Shown piece after piece: positions 45,217 through 55,375 of a stretch of 64,000 bases of DNA. The position numbers were made by a program, and so were the translations under genes. The DNA lies in contig NC_066579.1 of NCBI RefSeq assembly GCF_024323335.1, positions 248,303,575-248,367,574 on the forward strand, given 5' to 3'. The notes under the pieces are model-generated. The model worked only from the letters and a program-made list of their open reading frames with translations. It made no database searches and was not told the origin of the DNA. Every line of letters begins with the position of its first letter. The first letter of the stretch is position 1. The DNA is from Lathyrus oleraceus (lineage: Eukaryota; Streptophyta; Magnoliopsida; Fabales; Fabaceae).

Positions 45217-48200
45217 AAAGAAAAGAACAGCTCGCTAAGTTGAAAACTCGAAAGGCTGACTTATGCAAAAATGAGTGTCTCGGTAGATTGAAAAATCGAC
45301 AGGGAGATCCAGGCAAAAGTTAGAGACATAAAACAGAAAATTCATCCCGGTAGATTGAGTACCCCACCTTGGGGAAATCTAGGGAAAAAATTAGGGATTA
45401 TGGCAAGTAACGACATTCGGTTGGTCCTGATCTTTGAAAGCAGTTTTGAGTAGTCATTTGGTTCTGTTTTGTCATTCTCAACCAAAGGCAAACATAGTGG
45501 ATTTTGAAGTTTGTAGGAAGAGTAGTGATTATTGTAATCAATGTAGCCCTTTTCTATGTAAATTACTATTTTCAAACTTTGTAAAGATCCATGGGGTCTC
45601 GCAATTTGCGGACTACCATTCTATTAAATAAAATTGAGTTTTTATCCAATTGTTTCTATTCTTAGTTTTTTTATGTTTTAATATTGAATTTTTATAATGA
45701 TGATTTCGAAATAAATAAATCAATGAATAATCATTTTCTTAAAAGAATAAGGCATTTAATTTAAGAGTAATCGATTTCAAAAAGGAATTTCCACGACAAT
45801 TTCAAGGACGATAAGTGTTGATGTGTGAATCACTCGTTCGTCTTCCCCGAACATTTGATGACTTCATTCTCACCCACAGTTCATCATTCATTCCTAGAAT
45901 GGTTGATTTATAATCCCTGGTAGAATTGGTGGACGGTCCTTCTTCTAACTGAGTTGATGATTTGTTTCCTTTATGATTCATCTTTGCCCAGCTGAGATGT
46001 ACTTGTTTCTACAGTTCCCAGTTTGTGAGTTAATGAATAAACCCTGGATTATCTTTGAACCTTTATTTGGTCTCCAGATTCCCAACGCATTTATTTGTGT
46101 TGCATAGCCGTGACAGTTTCTCCCCTGCGTGAGTTGGCAGATCTGGTAGATTTTGTGGTACCTTAAAATTAGTTTATTTCTCAATCTCCAAGGAGAATTT
46201 GATGATCGCTGAAGTTTTATGGTCTTTGGTGTATCCTGGAAGATCATTGTTTCCCCAATAAAGCTCCACATAAGTGTTTATTGATGAAATCCCTAGTAGA
46301 GCATCTGGCTCTCCTCAGTTAGAGTTTTATCACTTGATTATAACTTGATAAGAGCTCTTTCCCCAACAGTGCTAGGTTCTGAGAAGTATTGGTGATGTCA
46401 CTTACAAGGTTGTACCCCATTTGATATGGTGGTGACTTAAAATTCTCCGCAGCATTGACTTGATAGAATCCACATCAGATCCCTCTTCATTCCTCAATAT
46501 GATTGGGGATACTTTTTAGTAGTACTTTTTCCCCCATGGAGTCTGCCATGATTGGTTGGATGCATGTTCTCCACCACTTCCCCGACCAGAGTTGAAGTCC
46601 TTTTGAGTAGATTTTATATCCTCGGGGATTTATTTTCATCCCTAGCAGGTTCTCTAATTGGTGCTCCATGTTGTTGAGATTAGCCAAACGTATGGTTGTG
46701 ATGCTTCAAATCTTTGTTACTTGTATCCTTTGTGCTTGTTTGGCAGCATAATCATACACATACTCATGCATATGCATGCATTAAACACAACATCATACAT
46801 TTCATTGTGCATTTTTTATCGCATTGATCTTTCTTCTGATCCCCTGCTTTGGTAATATTATATCCCCATGCAGATTTGGTGTATTTGTCCTCCTTCAATT
46901 GTAGAGTGTCAGCCTCTTAAGCAGAAAAAGTTTATCTTTTCTCCTTTCCCCACTAAGTTATTTCCTTGGGGATGATTATTATTTCAGTTTCTTCTCCAGC
47001 TCATTATCTGGATGGAACCACTCCCCTTGAGTTATATCCTCATTGGGTTGTGTCTTGTTTGACCGTTTCTTTCTAGTTCTTACCTAGATAGATCTTTTGG
47101 TCCCCTATGAGTTTATTGCCCAGTAATTGGTAATATTATTCTTGGTGTTGAGTACTTTACATATGTTAATTTACCCAGTAATTGGTAATATTATTCTTGG
47201 TGTTGAGTACTTTACATATGTTAATTTACCCAGTAACATGTAAAAGGTAATTTACCCCCTTTGTTTTCCTCCAGCGGATTCGTTTTTTCGTTTCCCCAGC
47301 AAGTTTATCCTTGATATGTTCATCTTAACCGATGACGAATATTCTTCCTGTTTGGTATTCTACCCAGTAAAAAGGTAGTTATATTTCCTATTTTCCTCAA
47401 GAGAGTTCATCCTTGATATGTTCACTTTAACCAGTGAGGAATTTTCTCTGTGTTTGGTCTTCTATCCCCACAGATAGTTGTAAACTCTATTTTCCCCGGT
47501 AGTCTATCCTTAATATGTTCACTCTAATCGCTGACGGGTATTCTTCCTTTGAGTTTATCCTTGATATGTTTGCTTTAACCAGTGACATATACTTTCTCTT
47601 TGGTCTTCTGCTTAGTAACAGGTAGTTGTAAATCCTATTTGACATCTTTTCCCAGTAGGTCATTCTTACCCAGTAACTGGTAATGAATATGCCTCATTTT
47701 CCTCAGCGAGTCATCCTTGATATGTTCTTACCTAGTAACTGGTAACAGATGTCCCCCTATCCGAGTGTATTAATCTTTTTACCAAGTAAGTGGTAGTAGA
47801 TAATACATCTCTTTTACTCCTGTGTTGAAGTTTTTCTTCCCTAGTCGAGTTTAAGTGTGTATTTTCCCAGTCAAATCATATCCCCTTTTGCGTGAATATC
47901 TTAACTTTGTGCTGATTTACGTACTTCCCCAGCGGGTGTTTCTTGTTGTATTGGTTTTATCCCAATATATGCAGATTTTACTTGTCCCCCAACCGAGTCT
48001 TTCCATTGATTTATTTTTATGAAAAAAACCTCATGTCTCCAGCAGTTTTTTTAAGTCGTAGCCTGGCCTACACATAACATTTTATCCCCCAGAGTTTCTG
48101 ACCTCCTATGGACCTTCAGTTTCTCCGGATTCTTTTCCTTTGTGGCAATACAGTCCCCGTAAAGATTATTTTTGCATACATATCATCTGTATCATGAGGT

Positions 48201-48315
48201 CTCTTAGGGACCAAAATTTGTTTCTAGATGTTGTTATTTATGTCCATTCTGCTGAGTTGATATGAAGATTTTAACCTTCACATCCTCTTCTAGAATGTCC
48301 TTAAATAGGGGCAGT
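45217..48315 (+). other. Element B 3' UTR
   Basis: 3.1 kb of non-coding DNA. 45217-45420 is the conserved post-integrase block. 46860-47990 is a patchwork of decayed repeats around CCCAGTAACTGGTA, ATCCTTGATATGTTCA and CTTTAACCAGTGA. It ends with AAATAGGGGCAGT at 48303-48315, the polypurine tract before the LTR. No ORF is supported. Confidence 0.8.
47119..47228 (+). repeat. Two perfect 55-bp tandem copies
   Basis: CCCAGTAATTGGTAATATT starts the repeat at 47120 and again at 47175 after exactly 55 bp; a third copy begins at 47230 and is truncated. The perfection contrasts with the decayed repeats around it, so this duplication is recent. Confidence 0.92.
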
Positions 48316-49258
48316 TGTAAGACCCCAATTTTGACCCTAAGATCCCTCATGCTATCTCTTTATTTGCATTGACTTTGGGATCACACCTTGGCATCCTCCT
48401 TACCCCTCATTCATTGGGTTTATATTGGGAGAGATCACCAAGCACATTTGATTGTATCATACTTTATTTTCTTTTGTTTACTAAACAAAATGCCAAAAAT
48501 ATGTCTATGTATGCCGTTGTTTCTTTTGTAGGTAGTGTGTGTGTCCACCTATGCCCTATCAAGCTCACAACTAGGGTTTGAGACCCTCAAAGCAAATAGA
48601 TCTATCCAAAAATGATCCACTTTGGTTATAAACATCATATATGGATCCCCATGTTCTTAATTTGTTAATTTTCTCAAGAGTTCATCAAGAGTTTGAAGCT
48701 TGTTTGCCTTGGAAGCTCTAATTCATCTGGGTATCTTATTTGACTTCCTCAACAAGTTTCTTCAACATTTGGTCAAAGATATAAACGGATACTTCATTTT
48801 ACATCCTCTTATGCATATATTATCATCCATTAGTCCCAAAGATCAAAAGAACTTCAAGTTTTCAAGTTGGTTCAAAGAGGTTGACCAGAGAAAGTCTACT
48901 GGTGAAAACTAGGGTTCCCTAGATCCTATCTCCGACAATGTTTGTCATATGAAACTGATTCCAAGAGAAACGTTACTCCTTATGTCATTTCAAATAACTT
49001 TCATGTTGGCATAAAAATCTAATTTTTCTTGGAAAGTTATTTTTTATGGTGAAAGATTATAGGTCATTTTGTCTGAGCCCTAGTTAGGAGGTCAATTTCC
49101 AAGGACCATAACTTGCTCAATTTTTATGATATGAAGGCTATCCAAGTTTCATTATCAATTACAAGATGAACTCTCTAACTTTTATTATTTGAGAAATGTC
49201 AAATTCTACTTTCAAGGGCATGTGCCAAGAGGAAACATTATAGGTCATTTTGGGCCAT
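48316..49258 (+). repeat. 3' LTR of element B, first 943 bp
   Basis: It starts TGTAAGACCCCAATTTTGAC directly after the polypurine tract. It is cut at 49258 by the Athila LTR. No ORF or other feature inside. Confidence 0.8.
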
Positions 49259-50290
49259 TGATCGCGACTTAGTAAGTCTATGTGAATCGTGATTGCAAGT
49301 GCATAATCCTATCGTATGGTTTTAAAGATTATCGAACCCACAAGGAATAATAATCGAACGTATAATGGTCTAATGTTACTATGTAAATCTAAGGCTGATG
49401 ATTCTTCTTAAGATTGGAGGGATGAAGAGAAATAACTATAACGTAAATAGAAATAAGATATGAGATATGGGGGATATCGGTATGTAATACATTAAATTTC
49501 AGGGAATCGATAGATAGTTGGTGTAATCTTATTGGTTAAAATATCCTTAAGTAGAAATTATTTATAGAAAGGACTTAGTCTCACACTCTCATTTTTATTG
49601 ACTCTGACCATACTCCTAAACCAGATTGCTTGGCTCTCGCGGTCTCATTTTGAATTTAAAAGTAATTTTTTAATATAAATAAAGTCTAATTAATACTAAA
49701 GCGCTCTCGTTGTGTTTAGGATTAATGCCTAGTTTCAACTATCTGGTTAAAATCTCAAACTCTCGTTCTTGTTGACCGTAACCTTAGTTTGTTTTGTACT
49801 CTCGTACGAAAAACAGTTTGATTAAAATAAGAAACTAAAAAATGGAGAGATAAGTTTTATAAAAACTAACACCAATTATTTATTGAATCCCGTTGTTTCG
49901 ACGGTCTTTACATACCGATACCTAAGGGTTTAGCCGGACATGGATCCGGTAACAGACATGGTGATTGGGGAATTAAACATACAATAAGGCATAAATAAAT
50001 AAAACAGTAATCAAAATAAAACCTGGATTGCAATTTAAGAACTGGAACTGAATCTTGAATCTTTGATTAAAATAATTCCGGCAAGCTTTGGAAATGAATA
50101 ACCCTTACAATTGAATCTGAAATGCATCAAAAATAATAAACCGTAATAGTCCCCTATGTGGAGAAACTATCACTTTTACAATGGTAAGAAAACTGCCTAA
50201 AAAAACTAAAAAAAAATAGTGCTGAACAATATTAAGCCTAGACTTGAAAACTGGAAGAAGAGAGATATTTGTTGCAAGTCTGAGAGTTCT

Positions 50291-50300
50291 TTTTTATATC
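50291..50300 (-). promoter_or_regulatory. TATA box of the Athila LTR
   Basis: Minus-strand GATATAAAAA. It lies 110-215 bp downstream (in transcription direction) of the GTGGCG palindrome cluster. Confidence 0.6.
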
Positions 50301-50410
50301 CTTTCCATATTCCTCATTTGTAGCACAAGTAGTGGAAATCGTGGCTAAACAAGTGGAGGAAAAATAGGAAGACTAGGTTGTGGAGGTTGCCATAACCCTA
50401 GCTTCATGAT

Positions 50411-50505
50411 GAGTGGCGAACGCCACTCTTGTAGCAACCGTTTTCCACTTCTCAAGGGTTGGTGGCGGGAACCACCTCCCTCTTGGCCCAATGTGGTGGG
50501 CGCCA
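50411..50505. repeat. GTGGCG/CGCCAC palindromes in the Athila LTR
   Basis: GAGTGGCGAACGCCACTC (50411-50428) is a perfect inverted repeat with a 2-nt spacer. GGTGGCGGGAACCACC (50461-50476) and GTGGGCGCCAC (50495-50505) follow. GTGGCGCCC words also recur in front of the internal TATA box at 53290. Confidence 0.85.
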
Positions 50506-50752
50506 CACTCTTTGGATAATGGGTGCCATAAGCCCATTTGCTTTGGTGGCCCATTATCCTTTTGGAAACCTCATTTTTTTTCTCTTTTCTTGCCTTTTTC
50601 TTTCCTTTTTGCTATTTTCCATTTTTCTTGCAGTAAACCTTTTAATCGATAAATACCTGCAATAAACATAAAATATTGTGTAATAATAAGTGTTAATCGA
50701 GTAAAAAGCAATGCATATGGAGCCAAAAATACGATACATTTTCGCGTTATCA

Positions 50753-50792
50753 AACTCCCTGGTACTTAAACCTTTGCTTGTCCTCAAGCAAA
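50753..50792 (-). other. Athila 3' hairpin and polypurine tract (hairpin 2)
   Basis: On the minus strand TTTGCTTGAGGACAAGCAAA (50773-50792) is a perfect 8-bp stem with an AGGA loop. It is followed by GGTTTAAGTACCAGGGAGTT and then the LTR start at 50752. The purine-rich tract next to the LTR is the likely plus-strand primer. Confidence 0.8.
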
Positions 50793-51760
50793 TGCCGCGT
50801 ACATAAATTTTTTTGTAAAATATTTGTAGCATATATTATCAAGACTCGTAGAAAACACAGTTGCATTCGGATACTCATTCTAGTCTATAAACTTTACTTT
50901 CGTTCCAAATTGTATTACCAGGTACTTACTTCAACACTAAGGGTATCATAAGAACACATAGTCGCAACGTTGCAACCATAAGTCTCCCTCCTATACAAAC
51001 CAATATGAATCATGTTGTCATGCCTAAGCCTACCTTACTAAAACTTATTTTTATCGTTTTTCATTAAGGCGCAATCACATTAAGCGCGTTATCCTTTCAC
51101 ATTCGTAGCAAGATAGTCTGTTAGTGACTATGATCTCATAATTATTTATTTATTTCTTTTTTGCACTTTGCCTCAAATAACATTTGAAGATGGTTATACC
51201 GTTGGGCTATATGACGGGGTGGGGATCACCTAACTTAGAGGGAACAACGTTTTTCATATATTTTTTAATCTTTTCTTCTTTTAAGCCTGAAATCATACAC
51301 TTATTTGCATCAACTTCTTGCGTAGTGTGTGCTTAGGATGGTGTTGACTGCTAGATAAACTACTTAAGGTAATATTAGAGGATAGAATTTAAGGCAATGG
51401 CATGACAAGTACTCAAATCGATCTTATACTTGGGAGATTTAAGGTCTTAAAACGATACCGATCTTATAAAGTTTTTCCAAATCTCTACAATTCAATCTCA
51501 ATTTGATTTATAGTTTAGAATTTTCAAAAGATGCACTGTATCTCTAAGTCTAGATTTGTGAAAAAAAATTGTATGTCTTAAGTAAATAGGAGAATTAGTA
51601 AATAATGGAAGCCACACATAAAGACTCGACAACACATTGATATTTAACTCGACTAACACTTCAACAAAAATTAAAATAACCAAAAATATAAAATAACAAA
51701 AGGAAATAACAATAATTTCAAACTAACCAGAAAGCGGTAAATAAAAAGCGTTAAAGCTTC
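50793..51760 (-). other. Athila 3' UTR between the two hairpins
   Basis: 970 bp without a supported ORF. It includes CTCTAAGTTAGGTGATCCCC near 51220-51240 (minus strand), a word I associate with Athila 3' UTRs. Nothing else identified. Confidence 0.55.
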
Positions 51761-51798
51761 CTCCCCCATACTTAAATTTTGCATTGTCCCCAATGCAA
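51761..51798 (-). other. Upstream hairpin plus PPT-like tract (hairpin 1)
   Basis: On the minus strand TTGCATTGGGGACAATGCAA (51779-51798) is a perfect 8-bp stem with a GGGA loop. It is followed by AATTTAAGTATGGGGGAGGAA. Size, loop and the following TTTAAGTA...GGGAG match hairpin 2, but the stem sequence differs. It stands about 40 nt after the end of ORF X2. Confidence 0.85.
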
Positions 51799-51839
51799 CG
51801 ACATAAGATAGGAAAGAAAGGTAGAACCTGGTTATTCTA

Positions 51840-53192
51840 CTATTGACGCCTTATGCCACGTGTACGTGGATGTTCACCATTTCTTGGATGGTGAGGTGGC
51901 GTATAGTTCTGGAGATCTTCCACATGCATTGTCAATGTTGTCATTTCATCGATAAAGCCAGACATGTTATGTTCGGTTCTGAAAGCATAGTCGTGCTGAT
52001 CATGCTTCATTTGGTGAAGGATTTGCATCATTTCATTTTATTGAGCTCCCATGGTTTGGATCTATAGGTCTCGCTGAGCGTCTAATTCTCTACGCCACAA
52101 CAGTTCAGCATAGATCTCATCAAGAGTGGTTGGTGCCACATTTCTTCTTTGTCTTTTACTGGAAGACGTACCTGCAACATTCTCAAATGAAGTGTGTGTG
52201 GTGTGTGGGTCCGTAGCGGGAGCAGTTTGCTCCAGAATATGATCCTCATCGGTGTCCCCGCCAGCAACTACATTCTCAAGAATGTGCGCGGGGACTTGGT
52301 TAGGCACCAGATCATTAGTATAACAATAATTATTCGGGTTGCACACATCTATACGATTTGGATTTGGGAGGATAAAATCTTGTAACACATTATTAGCAAT
52401 TATTAAATTAAATTTACCGTCACTCCTTCCTTTTACTAGTTTCATGCTCCTTGCCATGTCAATGTCAATGGCATGATGCGGGAGCGGGGTTAGCTTGGAG
52501 AATTTTTCTTCGAGTGCTAGGACTCTGGCTATGGAGGTTATTAAACCTCCAAAAATAATCGGGCCTCGCTTGGCATTGACAATGGCCTGCATGTGAGATA
52601 GCATAAACGGGACAGTATTCACCTTTTGTGGCAAAATTGTGGCGAACAAATAAAAGAGTTATTTTTCATTCACCTTGTTAGAGTTTGCTCGACCAAATAT
52701 GGTGCACGCCATTATTTGGTGGAAATATCGAATAGCCAGATTTTGAATTAAAGTGGCTCTGTTTCCCTCAAAACTATGGGTGACTGTACCTGTTATTACC
52801 CTCCAAACTGGTTGGAAGGTGTGTTGCCAACCCTCAGTATCTAGCCAACCCTCAGTATCTAGGACCTCACTTACTACGCCATCCCCATGGGGGAAATGTA
52901 GCAGTCCCACTAGAGCAGTTTGTGTTGGGTGTGAGACTAAAAATTAATGAGCTCAGGAATTCTAATGTAGTTGAGCATAGACAAGGTCCTTGAGAGATAG
53001 AAAATAATTTAAATTTAACATATCTAGCATATAGTTAACACTATCTTGACTTCCTAAGGCATATAAATAGTGTTCATCGGCGTACCTTGTTGATTCAATA
53101 TTTCTGGCGCTTAGAGACGTGTACGTCTCCTCTTGTAATTCGCGCGGCTCGCCGTTTCTTAACACTATTTCATATTCCCTCACCGGTGCCAT
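51840..53192 (-). pseudogene. Athila extra ORF X2 (second copy)
   Basis: The ATG at 53192 opens MAPVREYEIVLRNGEPREL. It is followed by segments homologous to ORF X1: YFHQIMACTIFGRA (X1: YFHKILAHTLFGKE), GPIIFGGLITSIARVL (X1: GPILVGGLVIMIANAI), KLTPL and DFILPNPNR (X1: FTLPNPRT). The C-terminus has a basic KRQRR and ends in a helical stretch near 51840-52031. Stops near 52962, 52659, 52062 and 52040 and a frameshift around 52920-52960 inactivate it. A 15-bp duplication lies at about 52832-52862. The family resembles uncharacterised Athila-type 3' ORFs; no signal peptide or membrane segment is seen. Its own TATA box is at 53290. Confidence 0.7.
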
Positions 53193-53289
53193 AATGGATT
53201 TCACACTCCTTGTGTAATAGTGAGAATAGAGCAAGAGAGGAGAGAAATATGTAAATGAGATGTGTGGTTTGTTGAGGTAATGTTGGTGG

Positions 53290-53297
53290 TTTATATA
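53290..53297 (-). promoter_or_regulatory. Internal TATA box upstream of ORF X2
   Basis: Minus-strand TATATAAA within CTCTATATAAACCACC, 98 bp before the X2 ATG. The sequence between them is C-rich and CT-rich like a leader (ATTTCTCTCCTCTCTTGC). A GTGGCGCC cluster lies 190-320 bp upstream, as in the LTR promoter. Confidence 0.6.
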
Positions 53298-53480
53298 GAG
53301 GTGATGGTGGTTGGAAAATTAATTGGTAAATAAATAGCATTTACGATATTCAATGCCTTGGTCCAAGAGTTGTTGAAAGTGGTTGAATGGCATTAAGGCA
53401 TTGTCTTGCATGCAAGGGACAACACCATAAAAGTGATATGAATGGTCAAAATACATAGCCTGCGCGTGCAGGCTTGTGTA

Positions 53481-53609
53481 GTGGCTTGCGCCACTTTTGG
53501 TGTTGGTGGAGGGCGCCACTATGGGCCCTGTGGCGGGCGCTACTATGGGCCCTGTGGTGGGCGCCACAACCCTCACATGGGCGTCACAACTGTGTGTGGC
53601 AGGCGCCAC
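53481..53609. repeat. GTGGC-NN-GCGCCAC palindrome cluster upstream of ORF X2
   Basis: GTGGCTTGCGCCAC (53481-53494), GTGGCGGGCGCTAC (53530-53543), GTGGTGGGCGCCAC (53554-53567) and GTGGCAGGCGCCAC (53596-53609). The middle two are in a 24-bp direct repeat with TATGGGCCCT. 53610-53915 and 53300-53480 contain no other feature. Confidence 0.88.
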
Positions 53610-53915
53610 ATGCAATGTGGTTTCCCATATGTGTGCCTTTTTATTTGCTTTGGCCATAGAATTTTAATGGAGTTTAGTTTACCAATAATATAGTGTATGG
53701 GAATAATAAACATGATATAGTGGAATAGAATTTAATCGCAAAATTGGCGAACAAAAGAATCGAGTAGACGGGAAAAATGAAATAATTTGTCTACTGGAAC
53801 AAAAAGAAATGAAATAATTAAATAAATCCCAATGTGTAACAGCAAATAACAATAAAATTCCAAACTAGAAAATAAAATAAAATAAAAGTCAGTAAATCGG
53901 TAAAACTATAATAAA

Positions 53916-55127
53916 TTAGCCATTACGGAGACTGCTGGTAGGAGGAGCGAACGAGTAAAAGTGTTGGTAAATGTGATCCAGGTTCTCTGTCACTACATCC
54001 ATAAAGCTGTGGAATTCCACGCGGAGGGTGCTCAGCTCGCCTCTTAGATTGGAGATGTCTGTCTGAACAACTTCAATGGCAGCAACATGATCGGTGAGAG
54101 GTGCAGCAGGTATAACTGGGGTATGTGATACAGCATCAGAGAGATAATTGTCATAGTGATCGTAGATTTGGGGTGTCTCTGGAGGATAAGGTGGTGCATT
54201 TGGTGGACGATCCAAATCATAGAGCCAGTTGTTCCTATCATGTACACTCGTCCTAGGGTTTGGCAGGGTAAACATGTGTACTACTTCGCGATTGATTAGA
54301 ATTTCAAACACACTTGGACCTAGGTTCCTAATGATACCGGTGTTGAAGCAAAAGTCAATATTCATTGGTCGTATTCCACCTAAAGGGGTGAGCCTGGTAA
54401 GTGACTGTCTCAGTCTGATGGCATTTGCTATCATGATCACTAAGCCTCCCACTAAGATTGGTCCATAGTCCTCCTGTTCCATACGGTACATATTAACTAT
54501 CATAAATGTAGCAGCGTTAACAGGTCGAGCCTGTGATGTGCAGTTCATTATGAAGAGTTCGTCTTTGGACACAAAGGTTTTGTTATGTTCCTTTCCAAAC
54601 AAGGTGTGAGCTAGGATCTTATGGAAGTAACTAATCACATGTTTATGGATGTTCTCAGAATGCATAAGGTCTGGCTCGGGATGGTCGTTTCCTGTGATGC
54701 TACCCCATAAGAGATATAATTTATGGTCTACTAGCCTGTCTTCCTCGGTAATGGTAAAGGTATCAGGGCCATTAAGACATCTTAGGAGTTTAGCCATTTC
54801 TCTGTGGGTGTAGCGGTAATCCATATCAAACAACCTAAAGGTGATTAGGCCTTTGTTAAGTCCAATACCATGGTTTGGCAGGTGCACTAGAGAACTTAGG
54901 AATTCTAAAGTCAACCTACTGTAGGAACTAAATTTTCTCTTGATAGCAAAGGTGTCCTAACATAGTTGGTTAATTTGGAACGTAACACTGTCTCTTATAC
55001 CTAACTTGGTCATGGAGCGTCCATCTGGGTACAAGGTTAGTGTCATTTCTCTCTGAAATAGAGTCTCAAAACGTCTCCTTTGAGCTCTTCCTTTGAAGAC
55101 TATATCCATGTAGTCATCTTGTTGCAT
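53916..55127 (-). pseudogene. Athila extra ORF X1 (first copy)
   Basis: The ATG at 55127 opens MQQDDYMDIVFKGRAQRRRF. The frame is 404 codons with one in-frame TAG near 54960. The middle part has LYLLWGSITGNDHPEPDLMH, YFHKILAHTLFGKEHNKTFV and GPILVGGLVIMIANAI. A Pro-rich linker (about residues 290-340) leads to a heptad-like C-terminus (QTDISNLRGELSTLRVEF). It is the least damaged ORF of this element. It lies in the position called env-like in Athila but has no visible signal peptide or transmembrane helix. ORF X2 is a diverged homologue. Function unknown. Confidence 0.75.
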
Positions 55128-55375
55128 TGTGATAGTCAGTAGCTAGATAAAATCAAGTAGATAATAGCATTAAGTTAATAATGGTCAATAATACATAAAT
55201 ATACTGATTAACTTTATGAGAAATAAACAAAGAAGAAAGCAATGAAATGAAAATTAAGCAATAGTAATAATTATAAATTTGGATTATGAAATTAAATAGT
55301 TAAAGACAGAATGTGGGTTGTCTTTCACCAAGCGCTTTGTTTATCGTCGTAAGCTCGACATAAATAGGATAGTCA
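55128..55375 (-). other. Spacer between integrase and ORF X1
   Basis: 248 bp of A/T-rich non-coding sequence. Unlike the X1-X2 spacer, it has neither a TATA box in a leader-like context nor GTGGCG motifs. Confidence 0.6.

Larger units (their letters stand above)
18171..49258 (+). mobile_element. Ogre/Tat element B with nested insertions (left end uncertain)
   Basis: Leader, ORF1, gag, protease, intron, RT, RNase H, archaeal-type RNase H, integrase, 3' UTR, polypurine tract and 943 bp of the 3' LTR are present in the order expected for Ogre. It is interrupted by SIRE-2 (20023-30233) and LTR G (32602-38445), and its 3' LTR is cut by Athila E at 49259. The 5' LTR is not recognisable: no TGTAAGACCCC start was found between gag A and the leader. 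The element is heavily mutated. Confidence 0.8.
49259..50752 (-). repeat. 3' LTR of Athila E (1494 bp)
   Basis: Read on the minus strand it starts TGATAACGCGAAAATG next to the polypurine tract and ends AGTCGCGATCA. TGATAAC is a typical Athila LTR start. It contains a TATA box and palindromic GTGGCG motifs. The segment 49259-50280 holds TCTCGTT/ACTCTCGTT words and nothing else I can name. Confidence 0.85.

Noticed and set aside
53319..53657. 112-codon minus-strand ORF with VAPTTGPIVAP repeats
   Set aside because: The repeats are the translation of the GTGGCGCC palindrome cluster, and the ORF lies upstream of the internal TATA box. A regulatory reading explains it better.
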